Positions 6,917 through 16,094 of a stretch of DNA of 64,000 nt are shown here, piece after piece. The first letter of the stretch is position 1; every line of letters starts with the position of its first letter. The notes under the pieces were generated by a model. That model was not told where the DNA came from. It made no database searches and saw nothing but the letters and a program-made list of their open reading frames with translations. Source of the stretch: Desulfosporosinus youngiae DSM 17734 (GTDB taxonomy: Bacteria > Bacillota > Desulfitobacteriia > Desulfitobacteriales > Desulfitobacteriaceae); assembly GCF_000244895.1 (NCBI RefSeq), contig NZ_CM001441.1, positions 4,988,198 through 5,052,197 of the forward strand, in the 5' to 3' direction. The translations under genes were made by a program, and so were the position numbers.

Positions 6917-9376
6917 CTAGCGGCCAGGAATAACCTCAACCCCACCTTCCCCTAACAATAGCCTAATCGTTCCATACTCGTCCGTCCGAAAAACCGGAAC
7001 ATGACGTTCTTCCCAATACCGAAGCACTTCCCGTGAGGGGTGGCCAAAGGAGTTTTTCCCTACCGATATCCACACAGCCTGAGGATACATACTTTCTAAC
7101 CAAGGTGCATACAAGGAAAACCGGCTTCCATGATGAGGAACCTTAAAAACATCTGTTTCCAGAGCCACACCCGTCTCATAGATGTCCTGCATTTGTTCTT
7201 GCTCCATATCCGCCGTTAACATAACACTTTGCCCTAAATAATGAAGTTTGAGCACCAAACAATTATTATTGGCATCCGAATGCGTTCCTTTAAGGACCTG
7301 CTGCGGACCTAAGACATCAATCCAAGCTCCTGAATCCAGATTGATTCGATCACCCGCTTGAAGTAGGCGCAACGTCTCGGACTGTCGAGTTAAACCCACG
7401 GGCAGCCCCTCTCGCCATTCCTCATTTTCCAGACGCTCGCCCACATTAGGCACCCCTACCCAATCAGTGGGAATAGTCTTGAGTATCGCTCGTACTCCAC
7501 CAATATGATCATTATGTTCATGGGTAATCAGCAGGGCATCCAAATGCCGAGTGCCTGTATGCAGCAGATAGGGCAGGACAATACGCTCCCCCGCATCAAA
7601 GGTTTCACTGCGCGGACCGGTATCGATTAAAACAGCATGCTTCTCAGGCGTCCGTATTAAGGTCGCATCTCCTTGTCCCACATCAATTATAACGACTTCC
7701 AGATCGTTTTTTGAATTCCAGGGGCTCCATAATAAAACCAGAATCAGCAATATCCCGCTCCAGCGGACTAACCACCGATTTCCCGAAATAGGTCTGTACG
7801 ATATACTTGCCAACGTTCGTTGCATGGCTTGACCAAGCCCCCCTGGGCATTCCTCAATCAGCCTGACCGCAAGTTTACTTAACCCTCTGCGGCAGTAAAT
7901 CCATCTTACTTTAAAGGTAAAGAGAGCACGCTCTCTCCCCCACAAAACAACGCCAATGCCGCCATACCAGATCAACCAGAAAAGGGGCCCCGGATTTAGA
8001 ACCCAGACATCCGCATAGGGTAATTCCGCCAGGAACTTTAAAATCGCATTCGTCCCTTCCAGCAGCCATAAACTTGCTTGAAACAAGGGAGCAGACAATT
8101 CTGGGGAAAAAGAAAGCAATACCCCTAAGAGCCCTACTTCTAATACACCCCCTAAGACAAATAGGATAAAGACATTAACCAATAAACCAATGATCGATAA
8201 GCGATGAAACGCTGCAATCAACAGCGGTAAGGTCGCCGCTTGAGCTGCCAGGGTTCCGGCAGCCGCATAACGAAGCAAAGCAGGTATATTTGCCAATAAC
8301 TTCGTCCCAAGGATCCGAGGAGTGAGCACTATTATTCCCCAGGCTGCCGCAAAAGAAAGCTGAAAACCAAGATCCTGAATAATCAAAGGGTTATGAATAA
8401 AAAGCCCCACAGCAGCAAAAAACAACCATCTCAACACAGCCACTTTTTCCCGGCCCAGACGCCCCAGTAAAAGCGCAATCCCCAAGATAGTTGCTCTGAC
8501 AATCGGAGCATTTCCCCCGCAAAGGGCGGCATAAAGCAACAAAGCCAAAACTGTTGCACCAATCCTGAATCCTTTTGGCAAAAAGCAGAAGAGAAGCCAG
8601 GAAAACCCCAATACAAAGGCTACATTCGAGCCCGAGGCTGCAAAAACGTGAAGCACACCCGTCACCTTATAGCGTTCTTCGACCACGTCTGGAATCCGAC
8701 TGGAATCTCCAAACAGAATCCCCTCTAAGACCCCTGTTTCCTCTGAATCCCAAATCAAAAGCCGGTTCCGAACTTGCTGACGAATCTTCCAAGTCAGGCC
8801 CGGCTCCCCTGCAGATACAAGCACTGCATCCCCTTGAGCGTACATAGTTCCGCTTAGCCCTCTAACTCCATAGTAAAGCCGCACATCAAAGCCACCCGGC
8901 GTACCGAGAGGCTTAAGTCTTTCCAAGTGCCCTTGAAAGCTCAGCCGGTCTCCAGGCTGAACCCGCTTCCACTCACTTGGAATATGTCCCCCTTGATCAG
9001 GATAAACAGCTAAACGATAGGTCTGACCTTTAACCTCACCTTCCTCGACACGCAGAAGTCCAACCGCCATATCCTCATTTATATTCCAATCCTTTAAGAG
9101 GCCAACAATTTCTACGCGATCCAAAACAAGGGGTTCCGGCAAGGTTCTCTCTGCAAGCGCTCCATAGACAAACCCCAACAACAGACTCCCTGCTAACAGT
9201 GGTATTTCAGGTCGAAACATGCGGCCAAAGAAATCACGAGGACACCACAATAAAAGCCGAACCCCTAACCATACAAGAATCCCCAAAGCCCAAAAACGTC
9301 CCTCAGACGGAATGTACGCTCCAATAAGTCCTCCGAGCAAGAGGGCAGACGCTCGTCTGATCAAAGGATCTCTCAT
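6917..9376 (-). CDS. comEC: DNA uptake channel protein ComEC/Rec2
   Basis: 819 residues in three parts: two N-terminal hydrophobic segments with a soluble OB-like region (to about residue 200), the polytopic Competence domain (about 215-480) and a C-terminal metallo-beta-lactamase-like domain. The last carries the metal motif HEHNDHIGG near residue 617 and DVGQGDATLI before it. ComEC forms the inner-membrane channel for single-stranded DNA during transformation, and its lactamase domain is thought to degrade the non-transported strand. The ATG overlaps the comEA stop by 4 bp (ATGA-type coupling). The gene appears intact, but I cannot tell whether this strain is competent. Confidence 0.96.
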   Translation of the reverse strand: MRDPLIRRASALLLGGLIGAYIPSEGRFWALGILVWLGVRLLLWCPRDFFGRMFRPEIPLLAGSLLLGFVYGALAERTLPEPLVLDRVEIVGLLKDWNINEDMAVGLLRVEEGEVKGQTYRLAVYPDQGGHIPSEWKRVQPGDRLSFQGHLERLKPLGTPGGFDVRLYYGVRGLSGTMYAQGDAVLVSAGEPGLTWKIRQQVRNRLLIWDSEETGVLEGILFGDSSRIPDVVEERYKVTGVLHVFAASGSNVAFVLGFSWLLFCFLPKGFRIGATVLALLLYAALCGGNAPIVRATILGIALLLGRLGREKVAVLRWLFFAAVGLFIHNPLIIQDLGFQLSFAAAWGIIVLTPRILGTKLLANIPALLRYAAAGTLAAQAATLPLLIAAFHRLSIIGLLVNVFILFVLGGVLEVGLLGVLLSFSPELSAPLFQASLWLLEGTNAILKFLAELPYADVWVLNPGPLFWLIWYGGIGVVLWGRERALFTFKVRWIYCRRGLSKLAVRLIEECPGGLGQAMQRTLASISYRPISGNRWLVRWSGILLILVLLWSPWNSKNDLEVVIIDVGQGDATLIRTPEKHAVLIDTGPRSETFDAGERIVLPYLLHTGTRHLDALLITHEHNDHIGGVRAILKTIPTDWVGVPNVGERLENEEWREGLPVGLTRQSETLRLLQAGDRINLDSGAWIDVLGPQQVLKGTHSDANNNCLVLKLHYLGQSVMLTADMEQEQMQDIYETGVALETDVFKVPHHGSRFSLYAPWLESMYPQAVWISVGKNSFGHPSREVLRYWEERHVPVFRTDEYGTIRLLLGEGGVEVIPGR

Positions 9377-9969
9377 GGTCCAACCGTCACTTGGGAAGCC
9401 ATTTTTTCATAAGTCTTGGGACCAATACCCGAAACATTCTCTAAATCTTCAGGTCTGGCAAAGGGTCCATGTTCCGTCCGATATTGAATAATCCGCTCCG
9501 CCAACGCCGGGCCGACACCAGACAGTTTGTCCAGTTCAGCAGCCCCGGCAGTATTAATGTTTATTTTGCCTTCGGATGTTGACGAAACTACTGTTTGCAG
9601 AGGATTAGCCGCAGGCGCAGCTGGCGCGGATGAAGTCGTTAAGCCTGCAGAATCTTGGGGAATAACAACCTTGAACGGAACCGTCACTTTCTGACCGTCT
9701 TTTAGTTTTTCCGCCGGATTCATACTCTCTAAGTTCGCCTCCGGCAATAAGCTGACTTGCTTAAGGGCATCATCCAAACGAGCATCAGGCTCTAAATGAA
9801 CAAGTCCCGGTTTTTCAACGGCCCCGGCAATATAAACAATAATCTCCCGACGCGTATCTGCTTTTTGAAGATACGTCTCCGAGCCATGAGGAAGAAACAG
9901 TTTCCAAATCGCTACAATCACCAAACCAACAAGGACACCCCACCAGGCATAGCGTAGCTTCCGTTCCAT
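9373..9969 (-). CDS. comEA: Competence DNA receptor ComEA (SLBB plus helix-hairpin-helix)
   Basis: About 198 residues: a short basic N-terminus, one membrane anchor (WWGVLVGLVIVAIWKLF), an SLBB domain (YIAGAVEKPGLVHLEPDAR onward), an Ala/Pro/Ser-rich linker and tandem HhH motifs (LDKLSGVGPALAERI, LENVSGIGPKTYEKM). ComEA binds incoming double-stranded DNA outside the membrane and hands it to ComEC. I prefer the ATG at 9967-9969, behind AGGGGG; the first ATG at 9985-9987 lacks an SD. It is translationally coupled to comEC. The group II intron ends about 140 bp upstream. Confidence 0.95.
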   Translation of the reverse strand: MERKLRYAWWGVLVGLVIVAIWKLFLPHGSETYLQKADTRREIIVYIAGAVEKPGLVHLEPDARLDDALKQVSLLPEANLESMNPAEKLKDGQKVTVPFKVVIPQDSAGLTTSSAPAAPAANPLQTVVSSTSEGKININTAGAAELDKLSGVGPALAERIIQYRTEHGPFARPEDLENVSGIGPKTYEKMASQVTVGP

Positions 9970-10110
9970 CCCCATACCCCCTGCCATATCAAATAATCTG
10001 CTTTATCGGTTTCAATTTCGCCTTATTCCTTTGTTCTCCTGCCACGAAGTCTTGCTTATCCTGTCGGATTTTGCCCTTTCGTCAAGCACCCTGGATATGG
10101 GACAACAATG

Positions 10111-10186
10111 ATCGGGTAGGAGGCTGATCATTATTTGATCAGCCGACCTCCCACAGCACCGTACGTACCGTTCGGTATACGGCGCT
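10111..10186 (-). ncRNA. Group II intron domains V and VI
   Basis: Domain V is the 32-nt hairpin at 10155-10186 (minus strand AGCGCCGTAT...GTACGGTGCT) with the catalytic AGC triad at its base. Domain VI is the following stem (about 10111-10152), whose arms GGGAGG..CGGCTGATCA and TGATCAGCC..CCT can bulge the branch-point adenosine. Together they fix the 3' end of the element within a few bases. Confidence 0.85.
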
Positions 10187-10201
10187 TCCAAAGTTTACAC
10201 G

Positions 10202-11611
10202 TTATTTCGCAGAGTAATATTCACTAAAACTAAGATATCCGACTTGCTTAAACCGCTCGTTGGATAGTGCTCTCGTCAGAATAGGGCTATGGGCAGTTCG
10301 CCAATAGCCTTTTCTTGTATTTGCCCACATCCAAGCTTGTTCCTTGCTAATACCTGCTTTCTTCAGGTTTTTAAACCGAGTTCGGATTTTCTTCCATCGC
10401 TTCCAAGTTACCATTCGTATACGACTTCTCATCCATTCATCCAGTTCCTTGAGTAGCTTCTTAGCATCTGCCGGTTTGAAGTAATTTGTCCAGCCTCGTA
10501 CCACTTGATTGAGCTTAGTTCTGCGCTCTTCGATTCCCATCCCATTGCTACGCCCAGTAACTTCCCGGATTTTGTCCTTAAGCTTCTGGATGCTCTTAGG
10601 ATGGATTCTCAGGCGCCCTTCTCCCCTGTAAATATAGAAGCTATATCCTAAAAACTTGACATAGTTTACATGAGCAACCTTCGTTTTCTCCCTATTTACC
10701 TTTAGAAACAGTTTTCCTTCGATATAGGGGAGAATGTGATCAATGGTTCGTTTTGCCGCCTTCTTACTTTTGCAGAAAATCATCATATCATCTGCATACC
10801 GTACAAAGTGGTGTCCTCGCTTTATCAACTCGTGGTCGCACTCGTTAAGCATTATGTTGCCAAGTAACGGACTTAGGGGGCCTCCCTGTGGCACACCCTC
10901 TGGACTTTCTTCAAACATCCCGTTGGTCATAACTCCTGCTTTCAGGAATTTGTGAATCAGGGATATGACCCGGCCATCTTTTATCGTCTCCGACAAAATC
11001 TGAATCAGCTTGCTTTGGTTTACCGTATCGAAATACTTCTCCAAGTCCATATCGGCTACATATCTGTAACCTGCTGTAATATAGGTTTGGCATCTTCTTA
11101 GTGCACCGTGTGCACTGCGGTTCGGTCGGAATCCAAAGCTATTGTCTGAGAACTGTTTCTCGAATATGGGACTTAGAGCCTGAGTTATCGCTTGTTGGAT
11201 TAGCCTGTCCAAAACGGTGGGTATTCCTAGTTTTCTAGTCTTTCCGTTCTCTTTAGGTACTTCTACCCTTCGTACGGGTTTTGGACGGTATTGACCGTCC
11301 CGGAGGGATTGCAAGAGTTCCTCCTTGTGTTCTTTTAGGAAGGGTAGAAGTTCATCTACCTGCATACCATCAATCCCACCTGCGCCTTTGTTTCTTTTAA
11401 CCTGCCTATAGGCCTGGTTTAGATTCTCGGTGCTAAGGATTTGCTCAAGCAAACCTTCTGTCTGCTCATTTGTGTTGGTGTTGTCGGTTTCAGTCATCTT
11501 TGGGGGCGCACACACTTCTGCATACTCTTTCTGTTCCGCAGATACCCTTTGCAAATAGTCTCCTTTTCGAAGTTGTCTGTGTTTTAGGTTGCCACTTTCA
11601 GTAACTTTCAT
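10202..11611 (-). CDS. ltrA: Group II intron reverse transcriptase/maturase (IIC type)
   Basis: 469 residues. RT blocks include PKENGKTRKLGIPTVLDRLI, SFGFRPNRSAHGAL, GVPQGGPLSPLL and the catalytic YADD near residue 272. The maturase (X) domain follows, and the protein ends with the ANTRKGYWRTAHSPIL motif typical of class C proteins. There is no HNH endonuclease domain, again as in class C, so mobility would use nicks or single-stranded DNA at replication forks. The ATG at 11609-11611 follows GGAGGTG. No frameshift or missing catalytic residue is visible, so the protein is probably active. It resembles thermostable GsI-IIC RT from memory. Confidence 0.95.
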   Translation of the reverse strand: MKVTESGNLKHRQLRKGDYLQRVSAEQKEYAEVCAPPKMTETDNTNTNEQTEGLLEQILSTENLNQAYRQVKRNKGAGGIDGMQVDELLPFLKEHKEELLQSLRDGQYRPKPVRRVEVPKENGKTRKLGIPTVLDRLIQQAITQALSPIFEKQFSDNSFGFRPNRSAHGALRRCQTYITAGYRYVADMDLEKYFDTVNQSKLIQILSETIKDGRVISLIHKFLKAGVMTNGMFEESPEGVPQGGPLSPLLGNIMLNECDHELIKRGHHFVRYADDMMIFCKSKKAAKRTIDHILPYIEGKLFLKVNREKTKVAHVNYVKFLGYSFYIYRGEGRLRIHPKSIQKLKDKIREVTGRSNGMGIEERRTKLNQVVRGWTNYFKPADAKKLLKELDEWMRSRIRMVTWKRWKKIRTRFKNLKKAGISKEQAWMWANTRKGYWRTAHSPILTRALSNERFKQVGYLSFSEYYSAK

Positions 11612-12018
11612 TGACCCACACCTCCTTTGGTTCAGCCCTTCCGTCGGTGTCTAGAACACCTCTGTACTATGGCTTCGGCTGACTCCTCACGATAAATCTT
11701 GTTTCAACCGGGTTTCTTACTCTGTTTCCACCCGTCCGTGAGGCCTCCCACGGTAAGACGATTCACTTTCATTCCATGTACCCGCAATATCTACGCTAAC
11801 GTGTCCGTGTAGCTTTTGGGCTTTGACTTGTGTAGCAGTCTTACCCCACGTTTTGCGCCTTATACTGTTCGTATTCCTCGGGGCAGAACTTTGCCGTAGG
11901 CTTCCTTCAGATTCCACCTTGCGATGGACACCCTTGCCTTAAGCTAATGGTTGGTCGCTACATACCCCCATAACGGACTTTCACCGTCAAGTTAATCGTC
12001 ATGCGTGGCGCACTACAA

Positions 12019-12050
12019 AATGCAAGTCGGGAACTGTCCCAACTTGCATT
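12019..12050 (-). terminator. Hairpin downstream of phoH, the intron's probable target
   Basis: The stem AATGCAAGTTGGGA / TTCCCGACTTGCATT (loop CAG) starts 63 bp past the phoH stop and is followed by TTG on the minus strand, after which the intron begins. Read without the intron it would be the phoH terminator. Position 12051-12113 shows nothing else. Confidence 0.75.
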
Positions 12051-12113
12051 CCAAACCCACGCTTAGCTTCTCTGCGCCGCAAACACCTCGCACTGTGTGA
12101 CCATAATCCCCCT

Positions 12114-13439
12114 TTACAGCAACCCGGCCGCCCGAGTTGCAAGTTCGCTCCGTTCCCCACGAACCAGACGGACCTGGCCGTAAAAGGATTGCCCATTTAA
12201 CCGGGAAGCGAGATGGGCCAGTCCATTACTCTCTTTATCAAGATACGGATGATCAATTTGATCCGGATCCCCACAAAGCACAATTTTCGTTCCCTCACCC
12301 GCCCGGGTAATAATCGTCTTTACCTCATGGGCAGAAAGATTTTGAGCCTCATCGATAATAATAAACTGATTCGGAATACTGCGGCCTCGGATATAGGTGA
12401 GTACTTCGATTTCAAGCTGTCTCTTCTTGATGAGAAGATCAATCGCACTGTCTACCACGGATTCAGCGCCTCTCTCACGCTCTTTCTCCCGCCTTGCCCG
12501 CAGTAGAAACTCAAGGTTATCATAAATGGGCTGCATATACGGACGAACCTTCTGATCCTTCTCCCCAGGCAGAAATCCAATATCCTTGCCAAAAGGAACA
12601 ATCGGACGGGCACAAAGCATCCTGACATAGATTTCAGCATGGATAGTTTGCTCCAAACCACTCGCCAAAGCAAGTAACGTTTTCCCGGTACCTGCCGGCC
12701 CCATTAAATTAACTAATTTGATCTCTGGATTATTGAGCATTTCCAAGGCCCATGATTGCTCCAGATTTTTAGGCCGTATATCCCAAGGAGCAAGACCTTT
12801 CCCCATTTGATAGACGAGTCTCTTTCCATCGGGAGACGTTAAGAGAGGCAAGACGCTGTCGTCGCTCAAAACCGCCTTTACACAGCGATTCGGGGATATC
12901 GGTGATTGGAGTGGGATATACCTATTCTTATAAAGTACCGCAACCTCGTCATCATCCATTGAGCGGGTTACGATTTCCTCCATAATAGGAGGCAAAACTA
13001 CTTTGTCATTATGATAATCTTCCGTTAAGATTCCTAAAGCATCCGCTTTGACTCGCATAGCAATATCTTTTGTAACTAAGACGACAGGACGTTCTTCTTC
13101 ACGGGTCAGACTCAGGGTGACTGCCAGAATTCGATTATCAGCCAACGCCATATCTGATTTCAAGGGCAAAATATCATTAGAATAATGATTCAGCTCAATC
13201 CGAACCTTACCACCGTTGGGCAAAAGAACCCCCTGAGATAGTTGACCTTTTTCCCTTAATCCATCAAGATGGCGAATAGCCTCCCGGGCTGCCCGACCAA
13301 TATTTTCTAAGCTGCGTTTTTTACCTTCTACTTCCTCTAATACAACGTAAGGGATAATGACTTCATTCTCATGAAAGTGTAAGATCGCGTTAGGGTCATG
13401 CAGTAGTACGCTTGAATCGAGTACATATATTTTTTGCAA
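12114..13439 (-). CDS. PhoH-like protein with N-terminal PIN domain
   Basis: 441 residues. An N-terminal PIN ribonuclease domain (about 1-140: YVLDSSVLLHDPNAI and later acidic residues VLEEVEGKKR, MALADNRILAV) is fused to a PhoH-type P-loop ATPase with Walker A GPAGTGKT near residue 245 and Walker B IIIDEAQNL. PIN-PhoH proteins (YlaK type) act as ATP-dependent RNA helicase/RNases. The start is a TTG at 13437-13439 with SD AAGGGGTG. The gene is single, and the group IIC intron sits in its 3' flank. The 389 bp upstream (13440-13828) holds a terminator for the next gene and nothing else clear. Confidence 0.9.
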   Translation of the reverse strand: MQKIYVLDSSVLLHDPNAILHFHENEVIIPYVVLEEVEGKKRSLENIGRAAREAIRHLDGLREKGQLSQGVLLPNGGKVRIELNHYSNDILPLKSDMALADNRILAVTLSLTREEERPVVLVTKDIAMRVKADALGILTEDYHNDKVVLPPIMEEIVTRSMDDDEVAVLYKNRYIPLQSPISPNRCVKAVLSDDSVLPLLTSPDGKRLVYQMGKGLAPWDIRPKNLEQSWALEMLNNPEIKLVNLMGPAGTGKTLLALASGLEQTIHAEIYVRMLCARPIVPFGKDIGFLPGEKDQKVRPYMQPIYDNLEFLLRARREKERERGAESVVDSAIDLLIKKRQLEIEVLTYIRGRSIPNQFIIIDEAQNLSAHEVKTIITRAGEGTKIVLCGDPDQIDHPYLDKESNGLAHLASRLNGQSFYGQVRLVRGERSELATRAAGLL

Positions 13440-13710
13440 CTATATACACCCCTTTTCTACCATCCTTTTATAGTATATTCCAGATATTTGCAAAATCTCA
13501 TGACATCCCTATCCCCCACAACGTATTCATTTTAAATCCAGATCTTTCTAATACTATATTCCCAGCCCGCTTAACCATTCGCAAAACCAATTTCAGCCGA
13601 TTTGTCGGTACTGTCCGCTATTTCAACTCTATTGTCATATCAAGTCAAAGTATAACAGATGACTGTAAAGTAACCTTAGCAAGGATGTTAAGGTAATGTT
13701 AAAAAGAATA

Positions 13711-13765
13711 AACAAGGACGAATTTCTTTTAAATGCTTTAAGGCATCAAAAGAATCGTCCTTGTT
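13711..13765 (-). terminator. Terminator after the CWB2 lipoprotein gene, member of a repeated hairpin family
   Basis: Outer arms AACAAGGACGAATT and ATCGTCCTTGTT enclose an inner stem (ATGC/GCAT). On the minus strand it is followed by TTTATTCTTTTT. The arms resemble hairpins at 19797, 30143 and 56562. Confidence 0.75.
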
Positions 13766-13828
13766 TGAAGGTTATGATATCCTATTTCCGGGTCAATCCC
13801 TCAAGTCTTGCAATGATAATAGTTTGAC

Positions 13829-15967
13829 TTACTTCCCATCAAGCAAAGCTTCGGCCTGTTTTATCAGGCTATCTGGAACGACAACCGCCCCTCCCAAGGC
13901 CCGAACCATAGGACGGCTTCCTGTATCCCTAAGTTTCTTCAGGTAAGCCTCTATTGCAGGAGGAAGGGTTTCTCGATTGGGGTCAACCAAAAGAACCGGG
14001 TCAGCTGTTCTCGCTGCTAAAGAGCTTCCGGCAAGTGCATCTTGATAGGCAGATCCATTGGCCAAATAAACTGCCAGTGGGAATTCAGCAAACTCGTCAA
14101 GTACGGCACCCGCTGTGGCAAAGCTATCATTCCCTGCTAAGCGCTTAATAGAAGCAGCAGGCACCAACTCTTTGATTTGGGCTTCGACAGACTGCGAGAT
14201 AGCGGCTTCCCCGCCAACAATATACACAGTGGTTGGATTATTGCTTGCAATATAATTCTTGGTTTTATCCGTAAGTTCATTCTTGCCTATCAGGAGGGCA
14301 GGGTATTGGTAAGCACCCGCAAAACCGGCTGCACTCAGGGCATCCGGAAAGCTCTCTCCAGAAATCAGAAACACGGGCGTACCATACGCTGCATCTGCCT
14401 TCTCTGCCACAATTATGCCTGTTTCATAGGAATCGGATCCGCCTAAACGTTCAATATTTACATGCCCGCGCTTGATAAGCTCCGTTTCAAAAGGCGTACC
14501 TATTACTCCGGTACCACCGACAATGAACAGTTTGGTATCTGAATTTGAATGTGACGCAATATAATCGAAGGCAGCTGATGACTCTTCTACGCTAGCGCCA
14601 ACCAGCAAAATTGGGGCATCGAACTTTTGGGAAAGGATGCTTGAGGATAAGGCGTCGGAAAAGTTAAGACCGGATGCTAAAATAATGCTCGTACATTGAC
14701 CGCTATTATACTCTTCTCCAATGATTTTAGCCGTCTCATAACCATCCTGCCCTGCCAAACGTACTGGACGGTCGGCTAAAGGGTTAAAGGCTTTCATCAA
14801 GTCCATGTAATCAAAAGAGTTATTTTCGTTTACTTCCGGGATCTGGATTTCAAAGGGTTGGTTGATATCCGAAGTAACTGTACTAAAATTGACCTTCAAA
14901 CTTAAGTTACCCGCTGTATCTTCAGACATCGTTTGTTGGGGGCCGGGGGTTAGAGACTGCATCAATTGGATAATCTGGGGCAAATCCACGTTAAGATCGA
15001 GAGTCCCGCTTTTTTTAACCACATATCCGTCAACAATAGCATACTGCAACTCTAGTCCCTGATCACCCAAAAGGGTAACATTCTCTAATTCATCCATGAC
15101 CTTATTAAATCCGGTTAAAAACTCCTGCTTATTATCTCCAAAGTCCTCAAAAGCCTGATCAAACTCATTTAAGGTATTTGCCTTCCCCGGAACCTGGCTA
15201 AACCCCATGATCGTATCCATATACTCTTTGATAAACGTCATAGCTTCCTGGTCCTGAGCAAAATTATTGACGGCGTACCGGATAAAATCCTTTAATTGGG
15301 AGTCGTTAAGTTTGATCTCATATAGTTTAGCCAGCTTACTGCCCTCGTTAGTTTGCAAGTACTGACTTCCTTTGGAAATCACTTTAAGATCCGGATTAAA
15401 GCGCTGAGCAAAGCTCGTTAAAAAGGCCAGTTGTTTTGCCGGCATGCTTTTGCTGAATTCAGCAAGCTTGGACAGGTCATAATTAGGTTGTGGCCCCCCC
15501 ATATTATAAGGATTCATCACCGTGTATTCCTTACCGGCAAACTCCGGGGGTAAAGACGCTTTTGCTATCTGTGGAAGTTTAATAATCTCAATGAGCTTTG
15601 GCTCTTCTCCGGTTAAATCCGCGTCTACCCAAACAGGCAGCGTTATGTTCATTCCCGGTAAAGCTAAGTCCATATCAACTTGTGCCTTACTTAAGGTTCT
15701 CTCTTGATTGCTGCTGGTTTTTACATTTAGGTTTAATTTCGCGTTATTCATAAATTCGGCAGCCGTGTCGACTTGTTGTTGGACAGCCGGATCAAACCCT
15801 GAGCCGCTTAATTTGAAGGTCATCGTTGTCTGCTGCTGCAAAGAGGTTACATTTTGCATCTTCATGGCAGCATCAAAAATGGCCTGCTGATTCTGACTAC
15901 ACCCCGTTAATACAAGTAATAGCGCGAGTAACATCACGAACCAACTTAATTTTTTCACTAATTTCAC
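13829..15967 (-). CDS. Lipoprotein with three C-terminal cell-wall-binding repeats (CWB2)
   Basis: About 712 residues from the GTG at 15965-15967, which has the SD AAGGGGAGG; an in-frame ATG at 16006 has none. The signal peptide ends in the lipobox LVLTGC. Residues of roughly 25-400 form a domain rich in Asp, Gln and Phe that I do not recognise (YcnB/LppX-like beta-sheet lipoproteins are possible). Three CWB2 repeats follow (LAGQDGYETAKI, LGGSDSYETGII, LAGNDSFATAGAV, each followed by a FSDAL/FPDAL/YQDAL segment). CWB2 anchors proteins to anionic wall polymers in Clostridium difficile, so this protein probably links membrane and wall. It is monocistronic, with a terminator at 13711. Confidence 0.85.
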   Translation of the reverse strand: MKLVKKLSWFVMLLALLLVLTGCSQNQQAIFDAAMKMQNVTSLQQQTTMTFKLSGSGFDPAVQQQVDTAAEFMNNAKLNLNVKTSSNQERTLSKAQVDMDLALPGMNITLPVWVDADLTGEEPKLIEIIKLPQIAKASLPPEFAGKEYTVMNPYNMGGPQPNYDLSKLAEFSKSMPAKQLAFLTSFAQRFNPDLKVISKGSQYLQTNEGSKLAKLYEIKLNDSQLKDFIRYAVNNFAQDQEAMTFIKEYMDTIMGFSQVPGKANTLNEFDQAFEDFGDNKQEFLTGFNKVMDELENVTLLGDQGLELQYAIVDGYVVKKSGTLDLNVDLPQIIQLMQSLTPGPQQTMSEDTAGNLSLKVNFSTVTSDINQPFEIQIPEVNENNSFDYMDLMKAFNPLADRPVRLAGQDGYETAKIIGEEYNSGQCTSIILASGLNFSDALSSSILSQKFDAPILLVGASVEESSAAFDYIASHSNSDTKLFIVGGTGVIGTPFETELIKRGHVNIERLGGSDSYETGIIVAEKADAAYGTPVFLISGESFPDALSAAGFAGAYQYPALLIGKNELTDKTKNYIASNNPTTVYIVGGEAAISQSVEAQIKELVPAASIKRLAGNDSFATAGAVLDEFAEFPLAVYLANGSAYQDALAGSSLAARTADPVLLVDPNRETLPPAIEAYLKKLRDTGSRPMVRALGGAVVVPDSLIKQAEALLDGK

Positions 15968-16094
15968 GTCGTTTCCTCCCCTTCTTTCAAAATTAATCAG
16001 ATTCATAATGATAATTTCTATGATAAGGGGGGCAATCCCTGCTCAATCAGGAAATTTATTTTCAAACACTCCGAATCCCGGCGCAAGAACGCCT

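Larger units (their letters stand above)
10111..12013 (-). mobile_element. Group II intron (class C), complete, about 1.9 kb
   Basis: The minus strand begins GTGCGCC at 12013, a canonical group II 5' end. It contains domain I-IV sequence, the reverse transcriptase ORF, domain V and domain VI, and ends near CCTACCCGAT at 10111. The 5' end lies 5 nt after a 14-bp stem-loop (12019-12050), the insertion habit of group IIC introns, which home to terminator hairpins. Domains and ORF appear intact. A second GTGCG at 12093 could be an alternative 5' end but is not placed after a hairpin. The 401 bp between the ORF and the 5' end is intron RNA, not coding. Confidence 0.88.

Noticed and set aside
9988-10110. 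Riboswitch-like leader (GGGCAAAATCC run) between the intron and comEA
   Set aside because: It vaguely recalls a c-di-GMP-I aptamer but lacks the conserved GCAAAGCC/GGC and 3' elements; too weak without a covariance search.
12089-12093. Alternative GTGCG intron start at 12093
   Set aside because: It is not placed after a hairpin; the GTGCGCC at 12013 follows the terminator stem as expected for class IIC.
13412-13696. 94-codon plus-strand frame overlapping the phoH start
   Set aside because: No SD, overlaps a conserved gene and its leader, and the product has no recognisable feature.
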